Numbered from the stretch's first letter, positions 42,970 through 52,149 are shown. The stretch is DNA of 64,000 bases from DASSQJ01 sp963726295 (GCA_963726295.1 CAVSBW010000001.1:744001-808000), one strand, 5' to 3'. The notes: generated by a model not told the origin, from the sequence alone. Made by a program: numbers and translations.

Positions 42970-44395
42970 GGCTCATCCCAAACGAGAGTGGAGTTGGGGT
43001 CTGAAGCCGCCGGTCTCGAGTAGAGATCTGGCGATGTAGTTGGTGAGGTTGCGGAAGCCGAGGGCGGAGCCGCGCAAGTGCTCCAAGCGTCCGTTGAGCG
43101 CCTCGGTCGGACCGTTGCTGGTGCCGGGCCGGTCGAAGTAGGCCAGCACGTCGCCGGCGCGCTGGGTCAGGGTCCGGCCGAGCCGGCGCAGCTCGACGAG
43201 CGCGGCGGGGACGCCTTCGCGCAGGCAGTCGATGAGCGCTGTCATCGCTGCGCGGGCTTGGGTGCGGTCGGGGTCGCGGTACGCGGCGATCATCCGCTGA
43301 TAGATGCCCCAAGTGGCTTCGACCTCCACGTGCGCAGCGTCGGCGAACAGGACCATGAGCCGCTCGCGTTGCCGGTCGGTGAGGAGGTCCTCGCCGGTGT
43401 GCAGGGTCCGCCGGGCGCGGTACAGCGGGTCCCCGGCGAGGCCGCGGTGACCATGAAGCTCCTGCTGCACCCGGCGCCGGCACCGGTCCAGGGCCTCCCC
43501 GGCCAAGCGCACGACGTGAAACGGGTCCATCACCGCCACCGCCGTTGGGAGCTCTTCGGTGGTGGCGGTCTTGAACCCGGTGAACCCGTCCATCGCCACG
43601 ACCTCCACCCGGTCGCGCCAGGACTGCTCGCGCTCGGCGAGCCAGGTCTTGAACGCCGCCTTGGAGCGTCCCGCGACCATGTCCAGCAGCCGGGCAGGGC
43701 CGGTGCCGTCGCGGATCGGGGTCAGGTCGATGACCACGGTGACGTACTTGTCCCCGCGGCGGGTGTGCCGCCACACGTGCTCGTCCACGCCGACCACGGC
43801 GACCCCCTCGAACCGGTGAGGGTCGTTGATCAGGACCCGGCTTGCCTTCGGCCAGGACCGCGTCGTTGGCGGTGTCCCACGCGACCGCGAGCCCGTCGGC
43901 GACCCGGGAAACCGTCAGGTGCGCCACCACCAGTCCCTCCAGCGCCCACCGCAGCCCGGCCCGGGAGATCTTCGCCCGCGGCGGCGCCGCCCTGGAGGTG
44001 TCCTGGCGCCACACGTGAGCGCACCCCGTGCACCGGTACCGGCGCACGCTGATCACCAGAGTCGTGGGGCGCCACCCGAACGGCTCGTGCGCCAACCGCC
44101 GCACCACCGTGTCCCGCGGCCTGCCCTGCTCCCCGCAGCGATGACACCAGTCATCCGCCTCGAGCACACGGCAGGCCAGCACCGCACGATCGGGCTCCAG
44201 CAGCTGCCCGGTCACGACCAGGCCGAGGTCGTCCACGCCCGCGAAGGTCGTCAGGTCAGGGGAAGCGAAGGTAGCGTCAGACACGTCGAGGTCTTCCGGA
44301 TGAGGCGTGTAGGAACCTTCATCCTCGGGAGGCCTCGACCCCTATCCCCGCACCGACGCGCCGACCCCCGGCTACACCCTCGTTTGGGATGAGCC
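42970..44395. mobile_element. ISL3-family insertion sequence
   Basis: A 1426-bp element bounded by perfect 17-bp terminal inverted repeats (GGCTCATCCCAAACGAG at 42970-42986, complement at 44379-44395). The left flank is GCGTTGGA (42962-42969). On the right the same 8 bp are found at 45817-45824 once the IS256 insertion is removed, giving a perfect 8-bp target duplication, as expected for ISL3. Confidence 0.9.
42973..44284 (-). pseudogene. ISL3-family transposase, frameshifted
   Basis: The N-terminal frame (from 44284) has a zinc-ribbon region (CHRCGEQGRPRDTVVRRLAHEP, YRCTGCAHVWRQD) and reads to about 43840. The catalytic DDE part (VGVDEHVWRHTRRGDKYVTVVIDL, VEVVAMDGFTGFKTA, RPGTSNGPTEALNGR) is in a second frame down to 42973. 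One extra C in a run near 43839-43843 (AAG-CCGGG instead of AAG-CGGG) explains the shift and restores RVLINDPHRFEG. The copy is inactive unless frameshifting occurs. Its stop codon lies inside the terminal repeat. Confidence 0.88.
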
Positions 44396-44401
44396 GCGTT
44401 G

Positions 44402-45814
44402 GGGACTGTCCGGCTTCCGGTGTAACTGGCCCGACACGCCAGCGGTGCTGGCGAGGAAGGCCGGTCACCGATGACCGAGACAAACTCGAGCGTGAGCTCG
44501 ATGCCGAAGGAACCGAAGAAGACCACGACGCCGGCGGAGGTCGAGCGGGCTGCTGTGCGGCAGCTGGTCAAGGCCGCTCGTGCCCGAGGTGATGACCTGA
44601 CCGGCCCGGAGGGGCTGTTGAAGACGATCACCAAGGAGGTGCTGGAGTCCGCGCTCGAGGAGGAGATGAGCGAGCACGTCGGGTACGACAAGCACGCCGC
44701 CGAGGGCCGCAACGGTGGGAACTCCCGCAACGGGACCCGGACCAAGACGGTGCTGACCGACAACGCCGGCAAGGTCGAGATCGCCGTGCCGAGGGACCGG
44801 GCGGGCTCGTTCGAGCCGGTGATCGTCAAGAGGCACCAGCGCCGACTGAATGACGTCGACGCGATCGTGCTCTCCCTCTACGCCCGGGGACTTACCACCG
44901 GGGAGATCTCCGCGCACTTCGCCGAGGTGTACGGGGCGGAGGTCTCGAAGGACACCGTCTCGCGGATCACCGACAAGGTCATCGAGGACATGCAGGCCTG
45001 GTCCTCCCGGCCGCTGCAGGCGGTGTACGCGGCGATCTTCATCGACGCGATCATGGTCAAGGTCCGCGACGGGCAGGTCGGCAACCAGCCGTTCTACGCC
45101 GCGATCGGGGTCGACCTGGCCGGCCGCCGCGACGTCCTGGGCCTGTGGGCCGGCACCGGTGGTGGCGGGGAGTCCGCGAAGTTCTGGATGAACGTGCTCA
45201 CCGACATCAAGAACCGCGGCGTGGCGGACGTGTTCTTCGTCGTCTGCGACGGCCTGAAGGGCCTGCCGGACTCGGTTGCTGCGGTGTTCCCGGCGGCGAT
45301 TGTTCAGACCTGCATCATCCACCTGATCCGCGGCACCTTCCGGTACGCCTCCAAGCGGTACTGGGACCAGCTCGCGCGCGACCTGCGCCCGATCTACACC
45401 GCGCCTTCCGCGGACGCCGCCTGGGCGGCGTTCGAAGAACTCGAGGAGAAGTGGGGCAAGCCCTACCCGGCCATCCCCAAGCTCTGGCGGGCGGCGTGGG
45501 AGGAGTTCATCCCGTTCCTGGACTACCCCGTCGAGATCCGCCGCGTGCTCTGCTCCACCAACGCGATCGAGTCCCTCAACGCCCGCTACCGACGCGCCGT
45601 GACCGCCCGGGGACACTTCCCCACCGAGCAGGCCGCCCTGAAGACGCTGTACCTGGTCACCCGGTCCCTGGACCCCAAAGGGCTCGGGCAGGCACGATGG
45701 GTCACCCGGTGGAAGCCCGCCCTGAACGCGTTCGCCGTCACCTTCGCCGACCGCATGCCAGCGGCCGAGACCCTGTAACCCGAATGCCAGTTACACCGGG
45801 AATCGGACAGACCC
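44402..45814. mobile_element. IS256-family insertion sequence in the ISL3 right junction
   Basis: A 1413-bp element with terminal inverted repeats of about 29 bp (GGGACTGTCC at the left outer end, GGGTCTGTCC on the complement at the right; both run into CCGGTGTAACTGGC). It is flanked by 8-bp duplications CCGCGTTG at 44394-44401 and 45815-45822. The duplicated target contains the last two bases of the ISL3 repeat and six bases of its target duplication, so this element arrived second. Confidence 0.92.
44471..45778 (+). CDS. IS256-family (mutator-type) transposase
   Basis: A 435-residue transposase, intact. Family pattern: LLKTITKEVLESALEEEMSEHVGY, KTVLTDNAGKVEIAVPRDRAGSFEP, then the DDE positions in YAAIFIDAIMVKVRDG, FFVVCDGLKGLPDSVAAVFP and STNAIESLNARYRR. 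C/H residues (QTCIIHLIR) match the mutator family. The element looks recent and possibly still active. Confidence 0.95.
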   Translation: MTETNSSVSSMPKEPKKTTTPAEVERAAVRQLVKAARARGDDLTGPEGLLKTITKEVLESALEEEMSEHVGYDKHAAEGRNGGNSRNGTRTKTVLTDNAGKVEIAVPRDRAGSFEPVIVKRHQRRLNDVDAIVLSLYARGLTTGEISAHFAEVYGAEVSKDTVSRITDKVIEDMQAWSSRPLQAVYAAIFIDAIMVKVRDGQVGNQPFYAAIGVDLAGRRDVLGLWAGTGGGGESAKFWMNVLTDIKNRGVADVFFVVCDGLKGLPDSVAAVFPAAIVQTCIIHLIRGTFRYASKRYWDQLARDLRPIYTAPSADAAWAAFEELEEKWGKPYPAIPKLWRAAWEEFIPFLDYPVEIRRVLCSTNAIESLNARYRRAVTARGHFPTEQAALKTLYLVTRSLDPKGLGQARWVTRWKPALNAFAVTFADRMPAAETL

Positions 45815-45824
45815 CCGCGTTGGA

Positions 45825-46530
45825 CGGGGGGATGTCCTGTCAGGGTGGGATGCTCTGAGTGTGAGTGGGGTGCGCGGGATGCGATGGTGGAGGTATCGGT
45901 TCGCCGGTGCTGGTCGCGCTGCATGGCGACGCGCAACGTTGGCATCCACACGTAGAGGTGACGACCCGTCTTGAACAGCGCGGCCTGCGTGGCGCGAATG
46001 ATCGTGGTGGCTTCGCTGTCGCTCGTGACGGAGGAGAGCATGTCCCGGATCCGTAGGGACGCGTCTTCGTCGTCGCCTAGCGGGTCGGCGGTGACGGCCC
46101 GGAAGGTGCGGGTGTAGAGGTCGTCCACGATGGCGAACTCGTCGGCGGGCAGGAGGTCTCGGCACAGGCCGCGGAAGGCGTAGAAGTCGACCTCGGGCAG
46201 GAACTTCGGGAACGGGGTCGGGTCGCTATCTGGCAGCGGGTACGCCGGTCGGGCAGTTGCCGTCATCTGTTGGATGAGCGGCCCGGTGCTGGCGTGGATG
46301 TTGGCGCCGTGGTCGCGGGCCCAGTCCACGACGGGCGTAACGCTGTTCTCGTCATGGGTCAGGGCGATGTCGCAGCCGGTGGTTCGGCCGAGGTCGAGCA
46401 GGAAGGTCAGCAGGCGCGGGTAGGGGACGAGGTGGGCGTTGGTCATCACGATGAGGCGGATGTCGTAGGCGTGGATCCAGCATGTGAGGAGGGTGACGTC
46501 TACGTCGTGGTTTCGGCCTGCCTGTCGTGG
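45825..46530 (-). pseudogene. Interrupted gene of unknown function (5'-truncated, 3' end split by the IS pair)
   Basis: A minus-strand frame reading DVTLLTCWIHAYDIRLIVMTNAHLV, then LLTFLLDLGRTTGCDIALTHDEN and VDFYAFRGLCRDLLPADEFAIVDDLYTRTFR. The first part resembles the Walker-B/sensor region of an AAA+ ATPase (LIVMTNAHLV), but no Walker A is present because the frame closes at about 46555. The 3' side runs into the IS256 end; removing both IS elements and one target copy leaves the frame open for about 71 more codons to a TGA near 42746. No family name is claimed. Confidence 0.45.
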
Positions 46531-47666
46531 ACGAATCGCACGGCTCGCTGCTCTTCACGAGACGGGTCGACGTCGCCGAGGACATCGCGGAGGCGCTTCA
46601 GGTAGCGGGTGTGCGTGCCGAGGCCGTGCACAGCAAGCTGTCCCGGACCGAGCGGCGCGAGCGCCTCATCGATCTCCGAGCTCGGCGCCTCGAAGCGCTC
46701 GTCGCGCCAACGGTCCTCGACGAGGGCATCGACGTCCCGGATATCGACCTCGCCGTCGTGCTCGGGGGCTCGAAATCACGCCGCCAGATGATCCAGCGAA
46801 TGGGCCGGGTGCTGCGCCTCAAGCCCGACGGCGGAAAAGCGACGTTCATCGTCGTGTATGCCCGCAACACAGCAGAGGATCTGTCGAAGGAGAGCGGGCA
46901 AGAGGGTTGCCTCGACCTCATCGTGGCGGCTGCCGACTCAGTGCAGTACGTCGAGTCGATCGATGAACTACGGGTGGCACGCTCCGAGGTGGACGACCGC
47001 GATGAGGCCAAGGACCTCCACGCCGGAGCTGAGGGATGCAACGACCCATCACCTGGCACTGAGTCGCGGCCAGACCTAGAGAACGAGCCGCCAGACCCAG
47101 AGGACGATATGGAAGCCCCGGAACCAGAGCCCGCCGTCGACCAAAGGGTCCTCGCGCTCGATGCTGCCAAGCTTCCTGTCACGCGGCGGGTGCTCGACGC
47201 CTTCCACCGGGCACATGGTGCAACGGACGAGGAAGCGGAGGCCTGCCTGAGAGCGATGCTGCACGACTTCCAGGATTCGTGCCGAGTCGTAGGGAGCAGA
47301 CAGCCAGACGTCTTCTTGGCGAAGCGTGCCGGGTTCGCATTGGCGTTGGCTCCGACACGCTTTGTCGACTACAAGTCGTTCCGCAGCGACGCGCTGACGT
47401 GGCTGGAGTACCGAGACGGGCAGACGGAGGACCCACCAGCGGAGCCTTTCCCGACGGCCGGGCCCCATGAGCTCGACGAGGTGTCGCACGTCGGGGCGCC
47501 ACCGCCGGTGCATCGAGGGGACGACCTGGAGACATCACCCACCGAGGAGATGTCGCGCACCGGGGTCGGCGTGCTCAAGGACCTCGAACGACTTGTCGGG
47601 TGGTACGAGTCGGGGCTTCTCACCAAGGCCGAATTCGTCGCGGCGAAGGCGCGGATCTTGTTCTAG
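46527..47666 (+). CDS. C-terminal half of an SF2 (DEAD/DEAH-type) helicase with SHOCT-like tail, 5'-truncated
   Basis: The frame opens only at about 46497, after three stops, and the first start is GTG 46527. The protein begins directly with the second helicase lobe: SLLFTRRVDVAEDIAEAL (motif IV), VLDEGIDVPDIDLAVVLGGS (motif V) and RRQMIQRMGRVLRL (motif VI). Motifs I-III of lobe 1 are absent. A long acidic linker leads to a domain of unknown type and a last segment (LKDLERLVGWYESGLLTKAEFVAAKARIL) like SHOCT domains. Without the ATP-binding lobe it cannot be an active helicase. It probably once paired with the HNH gene downstream. Confidence 0.75.
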   Translation: MDESHGSLLFTRRVDVAEDIAEALQVAGVRAEAVHSKLSRTERRERLIDLRARRLEALVAPTVLDEGIDVPDIDLAVVLGGSKSRRQMIQRMGRVLRLKPDGGKATFIVVYARNTAEDLSKESGQEGCLDLIVAAADSVQYVESIDELRVARSEVDDRDEAKDLHAGAEGCNDPSPGTESRPDLENEPPDPEDDMEAPEPEPAVDQRVLALDAAKLPVTRRVLDAFHRAHGATDEEAEACLRAMLHDFQDSCRVVGSRQPDVFLAKRAGFALALAPTRFVDYKSFRSDALTWLEYRDGQTEDPPAEPFPTAGPHELDEVSHVGAPPPVHRGDDLETSPTEEMSRTGVGVLKDLERLVGWYESGLLTKAEFVAAKARILF

Positions 47667-47725
47667 GGGGAGACTTGCCGGCCCCTCTGCGGGCGCCAGG
47701 CGTTTGTGCGTGCCAAGCTGGCACG

Positions 47726-48640
47726 GTGGCAGCAGCCTGGGGGATCGCGGACGACCGGGAACTCCGCCAGGCTGCGATGGCGTGGCTCGCGCAGCGCACC
47801 AACGACGGTGCCGACCCGCTGACCAGCGAGGAGATCAAGGAGTTCCGATTCCGAGGAGAGCCGCTGCCGCTGATGGACATCCAGCGCGGCATCCGCAAGC
47901 CCGCAGTGCTCGATGCCGCACTCTCGTTTCGGACGGTGTACCGGCCTGAGGGGGCCGAACGCCCTTACGAGGACGCCGTGGGGCCGGACGGGCTGATCCG
48001 CTACAAGTACCGGGGGACGGACCCGGACCACTCGGAGAACCGGGCGCTACGCGTCGCGATGGAGCGGAAGCTGCCCCTGATCTGGTTCTTCGGCGTGGGC
48101 CCGGGCGCATACCTTCCGACCTTCCCCGTGTACATCGTGGGGGAGGAGACCGACCAGCTGCAGTTCGTCGTCGACGCGGTGACCCACGGGGCCATCGAGC
48201 CGCAGAGCGCGCTCGAGGAGACGCTCAAGCGGTACATCACCGTCGAGACGAAGCGACGCCTCCACCAGCCGATCTTCCGTGCCACCGTGATGCGGGCGTA
48301 CGAGACTCGCTGTGCGGTGTGCGCACTCGGCCACAGCCAGCTGCTCGATGCCGCCCACATCGTTCCCGACCGCGACGAGGCGGGTGTTGCGGCCATCCGA
48401 AACGGCCTCTCGTTGTGCAAGATCCACCACGCGGCTTTCGATAGTCACATCCTCGGCGTGCGGCCTGACTACGTCGTCCAGATTCGCGCGGACCTCCTCG
48501 AGGAGATCGACGGCCCGATGCTGCGCCACGGGTTGCAGGAGCGCCACGGTCAGCGGCTCATGGTGCTGCCTGCGTCGAGAAGTGAGCGACCGGCGAACGA
48601 TCTACTGGAAGTCGCCTACGAAACCTTTCGGAGTCAGTAG
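47726..48640 (+). CDS. HNH endonuclease with N-terminal recognition-like domain
   Basis: A 304-residue protein. The N-terminal about 170 residues (DIQRGIRKPAVLDAALSFRT, FFGVGPGAYLPTFPVYIVGEE) resemble the base-recognition domains found before HNH in modification-dependent restriction enzymes. The C-terminus has an HNH motif (RCAVCALGHSQLLDAAHIVP, then NGLSLCKIHHAAFDSHILGV). GTG 47726 is chosen for length; 60 bp separate it from the helicase fragment. Helicase plus HNH suggests a restriction or anti-phage unit (inference). Confidence 0.8.
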   Translation: MAAAWGIADDRELRQAAMAWLAQRTNDGADPLTSEEIKEFRFRGEPLPLMDIQRGIRKPAVLDAALSFRTVYRPEGAERPYEDAVGPDGLIRYKYRGTDPDHSENRALRVAMERKLPLIWFFGVGPGAYLPTFPVYIVGEETDQLQFVVDAVTHGAIEPQSALEETLKRYITVETKRRLHQPIFRATVMRAYETRCAVCALGHSQLLDAAHIVPDRDEAGVAAIRNGLSLCKIHHAAFDSHILGVRPDYVVQIRADLLEEIDGPMLRHGLQERHGQRLMVLPASRSERPANDLLEVAYETFRSQ

Positions 48641-48663
48641 CGAGGCACAGCGCGGCGCCAGGC

Positions 48664-49920
48664 TCACCCTTCATCTTCGGGCGGCGCGTCCGCCGGGCGC
48701 CGACCGAGACGTCGCGAGGCGATTCCGCTCGACAGCTTTCCAGTGGCCGACCTGGCCCTTCCGAGACTTTCGCCCCCGAACGTCCGTGCAGCGTCGAAGC
48801 CCTCCGCTCCCGATCGCACTGCCTTGTCGCGCGTCTCGAGCGCCGCGGCACTCCAGCGCCGAGCCTCCAGCGAGGCACGCTCACTCTCGATCCCCAGACG
48901 CTCCTGGAGGCCGACGACAGCGCTCACGACCTGGCTGCTCGAGCGCACGACAGCGCCGGATGAGGCCGGGTGCAGAAGGACCTTCGCGTTCGCGGTTTCG
49001 GCGGCCGCGCCCATGCGCGTCAGCATGAGCTCGGTGCTACGCGTGATGAGTTCCAGCCGCTTCTGCCGGGCGGTCCGGAGGGCGAGGCGGTGCTCGTCCA
49101 GCTCCTCGGGTGAGGCGTCGAGCACGCGGTCGAGCTCCAGCACCGCGATGGCATCCTGCAGCTGGAAGCACCGCGCAAGGACGGCGAGCCACTCCTGAAC
49201 CTTGGCCTCGGCGTCCTTGGAGGCGTCGGCGATGTCGCCGACCGAGCGCTTCTGTTCGACCTTCTCCGACAGCGCGTCGAGCTGGCGCAGCGCGTACGCC
49301 TGGGTGCGGGCGATCGTCATCGATGTCGCCTGGACCTTCGACCAGGTGATCTCGGAGACGCGCCCGACCTTCTCCCGGATGGTCATGGCCTCGTCGACAA
49401 GCAGCTCCACCGCGATCATGTCCGCCACGACGGCGTCGGTCTGCGCGCGGAGCACGTGGTCGACCTTCTTGTCGATCGTGGCGAGGTAGTCCGTGATCTC
49501 GTCCATGGACTGCTGCATCGCCAGCTGGGCCATGAGCCCGGCGGCGCCGGCCAGGACCGCCGGGTTGGTCAGCAGCGACCTCGCGCCCGGAGCCTTCGTG
49601 AACTCGAGGATGTGCTTGGTCTTGCCCTTGTCCATCATCACAGCGCGGCTCACATCGGGGCTCGAGCCCTTCATGGCCTCGAACTTCTTCAACGCCTCGG
49701 CCGACTTCGGGGTCAGCTTGACCCATCGCCCGGTGCTGGCGGCGATCTCCGAGCCGGCTTGTGCCATCCCGGACCCTGCACGCAGGGTCGACGAGAGCCG
49801 CGGGAGTTCGAGGTCTCTGGACGGCAGGCCTTCGCTGGCGAGGAAGCGCTCGACCGCAGTGGACTCACCGATGATCGCCAGGCCATCACCGTCGCTGATC
49901 AGCTCGATCGCGCTCTCCAT
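48664..49920 (-). CDS. Unrecognised alpha-helical / coiled-coil protein with one hydrophobic segment
   Basis: A 418-residue protein with no family I recognise. A mixed N-terminal 60 residues precedes a hydrophobic stretch (SLLTNPAVLAGAAGLMAQLAMQQ, about 125-147). About 220 residues of almost continuous charged helix follow, then a Ser/Gly/Arg tail. One hydrophobic segment in a long helical bundle recalls alpha-pore-forming proteins, but this is only a resemblance. Start ATG 49920 has a gaggag site. An in-frame ATG at 50088 also has a good site and would add 56 low-complexity residues. It converges on the HNH gene, 23 bp apart. Confidence 0.65.
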   Translation of the reverse strand: MESAIELISDGDGLAIIGESTAVERFLASEGLPSRDLELPRLSSTLRAGSGMAQAGSEIAASTGRWVKLTPKSAEALKKFEAMKGSSPDVSRAVMMDKGKTKHILEFTKAPGARSLLTNPAVLAGAAGLMAQLAMQQSMDEITDYLATIDKKVDHVLRAQTDAVVADMIAVELLVDEAMTIREKVGRVSEITWSKVQATSMTIARTQAYALRQLDALSEKVEQKRSVGDIADASKDAEAKVQEWLAVLARCFQLQDAIAVLELDRVLDASPEELDEHRLALRTARQKRLELITRSTELMLTRMGAAAETANAKVLLHPASSGAVVRSSSQVVSAVVGLQERLGIESERASLEARRWSAAALETRDKAVRSGAEGFDAARTFGGESLGRARSATGKLSSGIASRRLGRRPADAPPEDEG

Positions 49921-50106
49921 CGTCCACTCCTCAAGCGGCTGTGCGGAATCGGGGGATCTGGGCTTCCCCCCCCGGCCAAGGACGCTACCTCCGAGCGCGG
50001 CTGGATCGCTGACCAACGGGGTCTGATGCGCGCCGTGTCGCTCGCGGTGGCTGTCCACGTCCACCCGCGACTGCTCGTTCGGCGCCATCCGCGCTCCTCT
50101 CCGTCG

Positions 50107-50135
50107 TGTGTACCGATCGTCTCAAGTGGGTCCAA
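50107..50135 (-). promoter_or_regulatory. Shared promoter block, copy B
   Basis: On the minus strand, -35 TTGGAC (50130-50135), a 17-bp spacer and -10 TACACA (50107-50112). The 55 bp from 50084 to 50138 align with 55439-55493 with only about 9 differences, including the ribosome site and the ATG at 50088. The unknown coiled-coil gene therefore carries the same 5' module as the broken DUF222 gene. Confidence 0.6.
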
Positions 50136-50220
50136 CACGTGGCGTGTGCCCCGAAGACGGGACCAGTGGCGGATGGGCGCCCTAGGGTGGGCTCCAGAAT
50201 GATCCGAAGAGGGGATGGGG

Positions 50221-50670
50221 ATGGTTACGAACGCGTCCGCTGGCTGGTACCGGCAACCGGACGGGACGGAGCGGTACTGGACCGGCGTCGAGTGGTCACA
50301 GCAAGTGCGGTCGGTCCCAAACCCGCCACCGTCGGTGATGAGCGGCGCTGTCGTCCCGGTGACACCTTCGCCGGGGTCCCAGGTCGGGCCCTTGGCGCAG
50401 GGTCAGCACGGCTACCTTCCTGCGCGGCAGGTCGCCCCGAAGAACCCCGCGCTTGCCGTCCTCGCGTCGTTCTTCCTGCCGGGCCTCGGACAGTTCGTCA
50501 ACGGCCAGGGCGGCAAGGGCGTGGCCTTCCTGCTCTCGTACATCACCAGCCTTGTCCTCATCCTGGCCTTCGTCGGGATCTTCCTTGCGCCCATCGTCTG
50601 GATCTGGTCGATGGTCGACGCCTACAGCGGCGCGCAGAGCTGGAACGCGCGGTACGGCATCCTCAGCTAG
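50221..50670 (+). CDS. DUF2510 / TM2-domain membrane protein
   Basis: A 149-residue protein. The N-terminal DUF2510 motif (AGWYRQPDGTERYWTGVEWSQQ) is followed by a Pro-rich linker and a C-terminal TM2 domain with two helices (ALAVLASFFLPGLGQFVNGQ, then FLLSYITSLVLILAFVGIFLAPIVWIWSMVDAY). TM2 proteins are small membrane proteins of unclear function. ATG 50221 has a better ribosome-site distance than ATG 50215. The 3' end overlaps the convergent DUF222 gene by 8 bp. Confidence 0.85.
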   Translation: MVTNASAGWYRQPDGTERYWTGVEWSQQVRSVPNPPPSVMSGAVVPVTPSPGSQVGPLAQGQHGYLPARQVAPKNPALAVLASFFLPGLGQFVNGQGGKGVAFLLSYITSLVLILAFVGIFLAPIVWIWSMVDAYSGAQSWNARYGILS

Positions 50671-52033
50671 CTGCGAGGAGTGACTCGAGGTGTCTCTCGA
50701 GAGGTGACGTTGCGGCCGCTTCCGCGCACGGCGGGTCGGAGCCCCAGCCGAGGAGTGGTGGCGCGAGGGAGCGGTACGCGTGACCGCTGGGGGTGCGGAC
50801 CTCGATCTCGCGGGGTGACCCGCGGATGACGTCGACGCGCCAGCCCGGCGCTTCCTTGACCTGGTTGCAGCGAGCGCAGGCGCCGGAGCCGTTGGCAAAG
50901 CTGGTGGGTCCGCCGTCGCGGGCGGGGATGGTGTGGTCGGCCTGGACGATCGGGGCGTCGCACCACGGGGTTGCGCAGGTGTCGTCGCGCAGGACGAGCA
51001 TCCGGCGCAGCAGCCCGGTGAAGAGCCGTCGGCGGCCGTCCATCGCCACGAGGTCGCGGCCGTCGGGGGAGGTGTACAGCCGGCGGAGCCACACCGAGCC
51101 CTCGTCGGCGCCGCGCACCCACGCGCGGGCGACCGGCGCCGGGACCGGGCCGTGCCCGGGGATGCGCGCGGGCTCCATGACGGACCGGTCGGGGTCGCCG
51201 GTGCCGAGGAGGGCACGGTCGGTGATGACGAGGTGGATCTCCACCGGCTGGGTCTGCCCGGGAGCGAGTCCGGCCATCCGCTGGACCGCGGTGTCGGCCA
51301 TGACGGCCCCGAGCCCCCTCCCGTCGGCGGCCTCGTCGTCGACGACCCCGCCGACCACCGCCTGCCCCCGGCCCTGCAGGGCGGCGTAGGCGCCCACCGC
51401 CTCGCGGAGCGGGGCAAGCACGGTCAGGTACGCCATCCCGTCCGGCGCCGGCCGCACCGACACCCGGCGCGACGCGGCGGCCGCCTCGATGCGGCGCACG
51501 ACGGACGCGGCGTCGAGCTCCGCGGCGACCCGGCGGGCGGCCCGGCCGAGCGCGCGAGGGGAGAGCCGCGGCAGCTGTGCCGAGAGCCGCCGGTCGACCT
51601 CGGCCCGGTCCTCGAGCGAGAGCGTGGCCGTCTCGCGGGCGACCTCGACGGCGTGGCGCTCACCGGCGTCACCGGCCTCGAGGGCCGCCATCGTCGACGG
51701 CAGCTCGTGGACCAGGGCGCGGGAGAGGCCGACGAAACGGTCACCCAGGGTGGGAGACTCGCGCCGTGCCAGGGCGACCTCCGACCCGACCGACCGTGCC
51801 GCGTCCTGCGGTCGAGTGTCCTCGCGGGAGGTCCGCACGGCGTCGACCGCCCGGGCCTGGGCTGCGCTGGCACCACCCTTGAGCCGCTCCAGCTCGGCCA
51901 CGAAGGCCAGCCGCTCGGCGTCGCTCATCTCCTCGACGTCGATCGTGGACAGACGCTCGCGGACGAGCGCGACCTCGGCCGCGGGGGACAGGTGCGGCAG
52001 GTCTGCCTCGGACTCGAGTGCTGCAGCTGTCAC
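50663..52033 (-). CDS. DUF222/13E12-type HNH endonuclease-domain protein, copy 1 (intact)
   Basis: A 456-residue member of the actinobacterial 13E12 repeat family: an N-terminal DUF222 helical region, then a C-terminal HNH domain (RDDTCATPWCDAPIVQADHTIP, then CARCNQVKEAPGW). GTG 52033 is chosen for its gggggagg site. The C-terminal about 170 residues are nearly identical to the broken copy at 54490-55443. Family function is not settled; the HNH motif is complete. No LexA box was seen upstream of this copy, unlike the third one. Confidence 0.88.
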   Translation of the reverse strand: MTAAALESEADLPHLSPAAEVALVRERLSTIDVEEMSDAERLAFVAELERLKGGASAAQARAVDAVRTSREDTRPQDAARSVGSEVALARRESPTLGDRFVGLSRALVHELPSTMAALEAGDAGERHAVEVARETATLSLEDRAEVDRRLSAQLPRLSPRALGRAARRVAAELDAASVVRRIEAAAASRRVSVRPAPDGMAYLTVLAPLREAVGAYAALQGRGQAVVGGVVDDEAADGRGLGAVMADTAVQRMAGLAPGQTQPVEIHLVITDRALLGTGDPDRSVMEPARIPGHGPVPAPVARAWVRGADEGSVWLRRLYTSPDGRDLVAMDGRRRLFTGLLRRMLVLRDDTCATPWCDAPIVQADHTIPARDGGPTSFANGSGACARCNQVKEAPGWRVDVIRGSPREIEVRTPSGHAYRSLAPPLLGWGSDPPCAEAAATSPLERHLESLLAAS

Positions 52034-52149
52034 GACCTCCCCCTTCCCCCTGGTGGATCCCACCCTAGAGGTGACCACCGACAGTGTCCCGCAACGAGAT
52101 CCGGCCTGTGGATGACCGTGGATTCAGCTCGATCTGTGGATGGATCTCG

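Noticed and set aside
46527..46620. A minus-strand continuation of the AAA-like fragment (reading SREEQRAVRFVHDRQAETT)
   Set aside because: It is antisense to the helicase motif IV region and separated from the fragment by a stop and frame change; the helicase reading has recognisable motifs.
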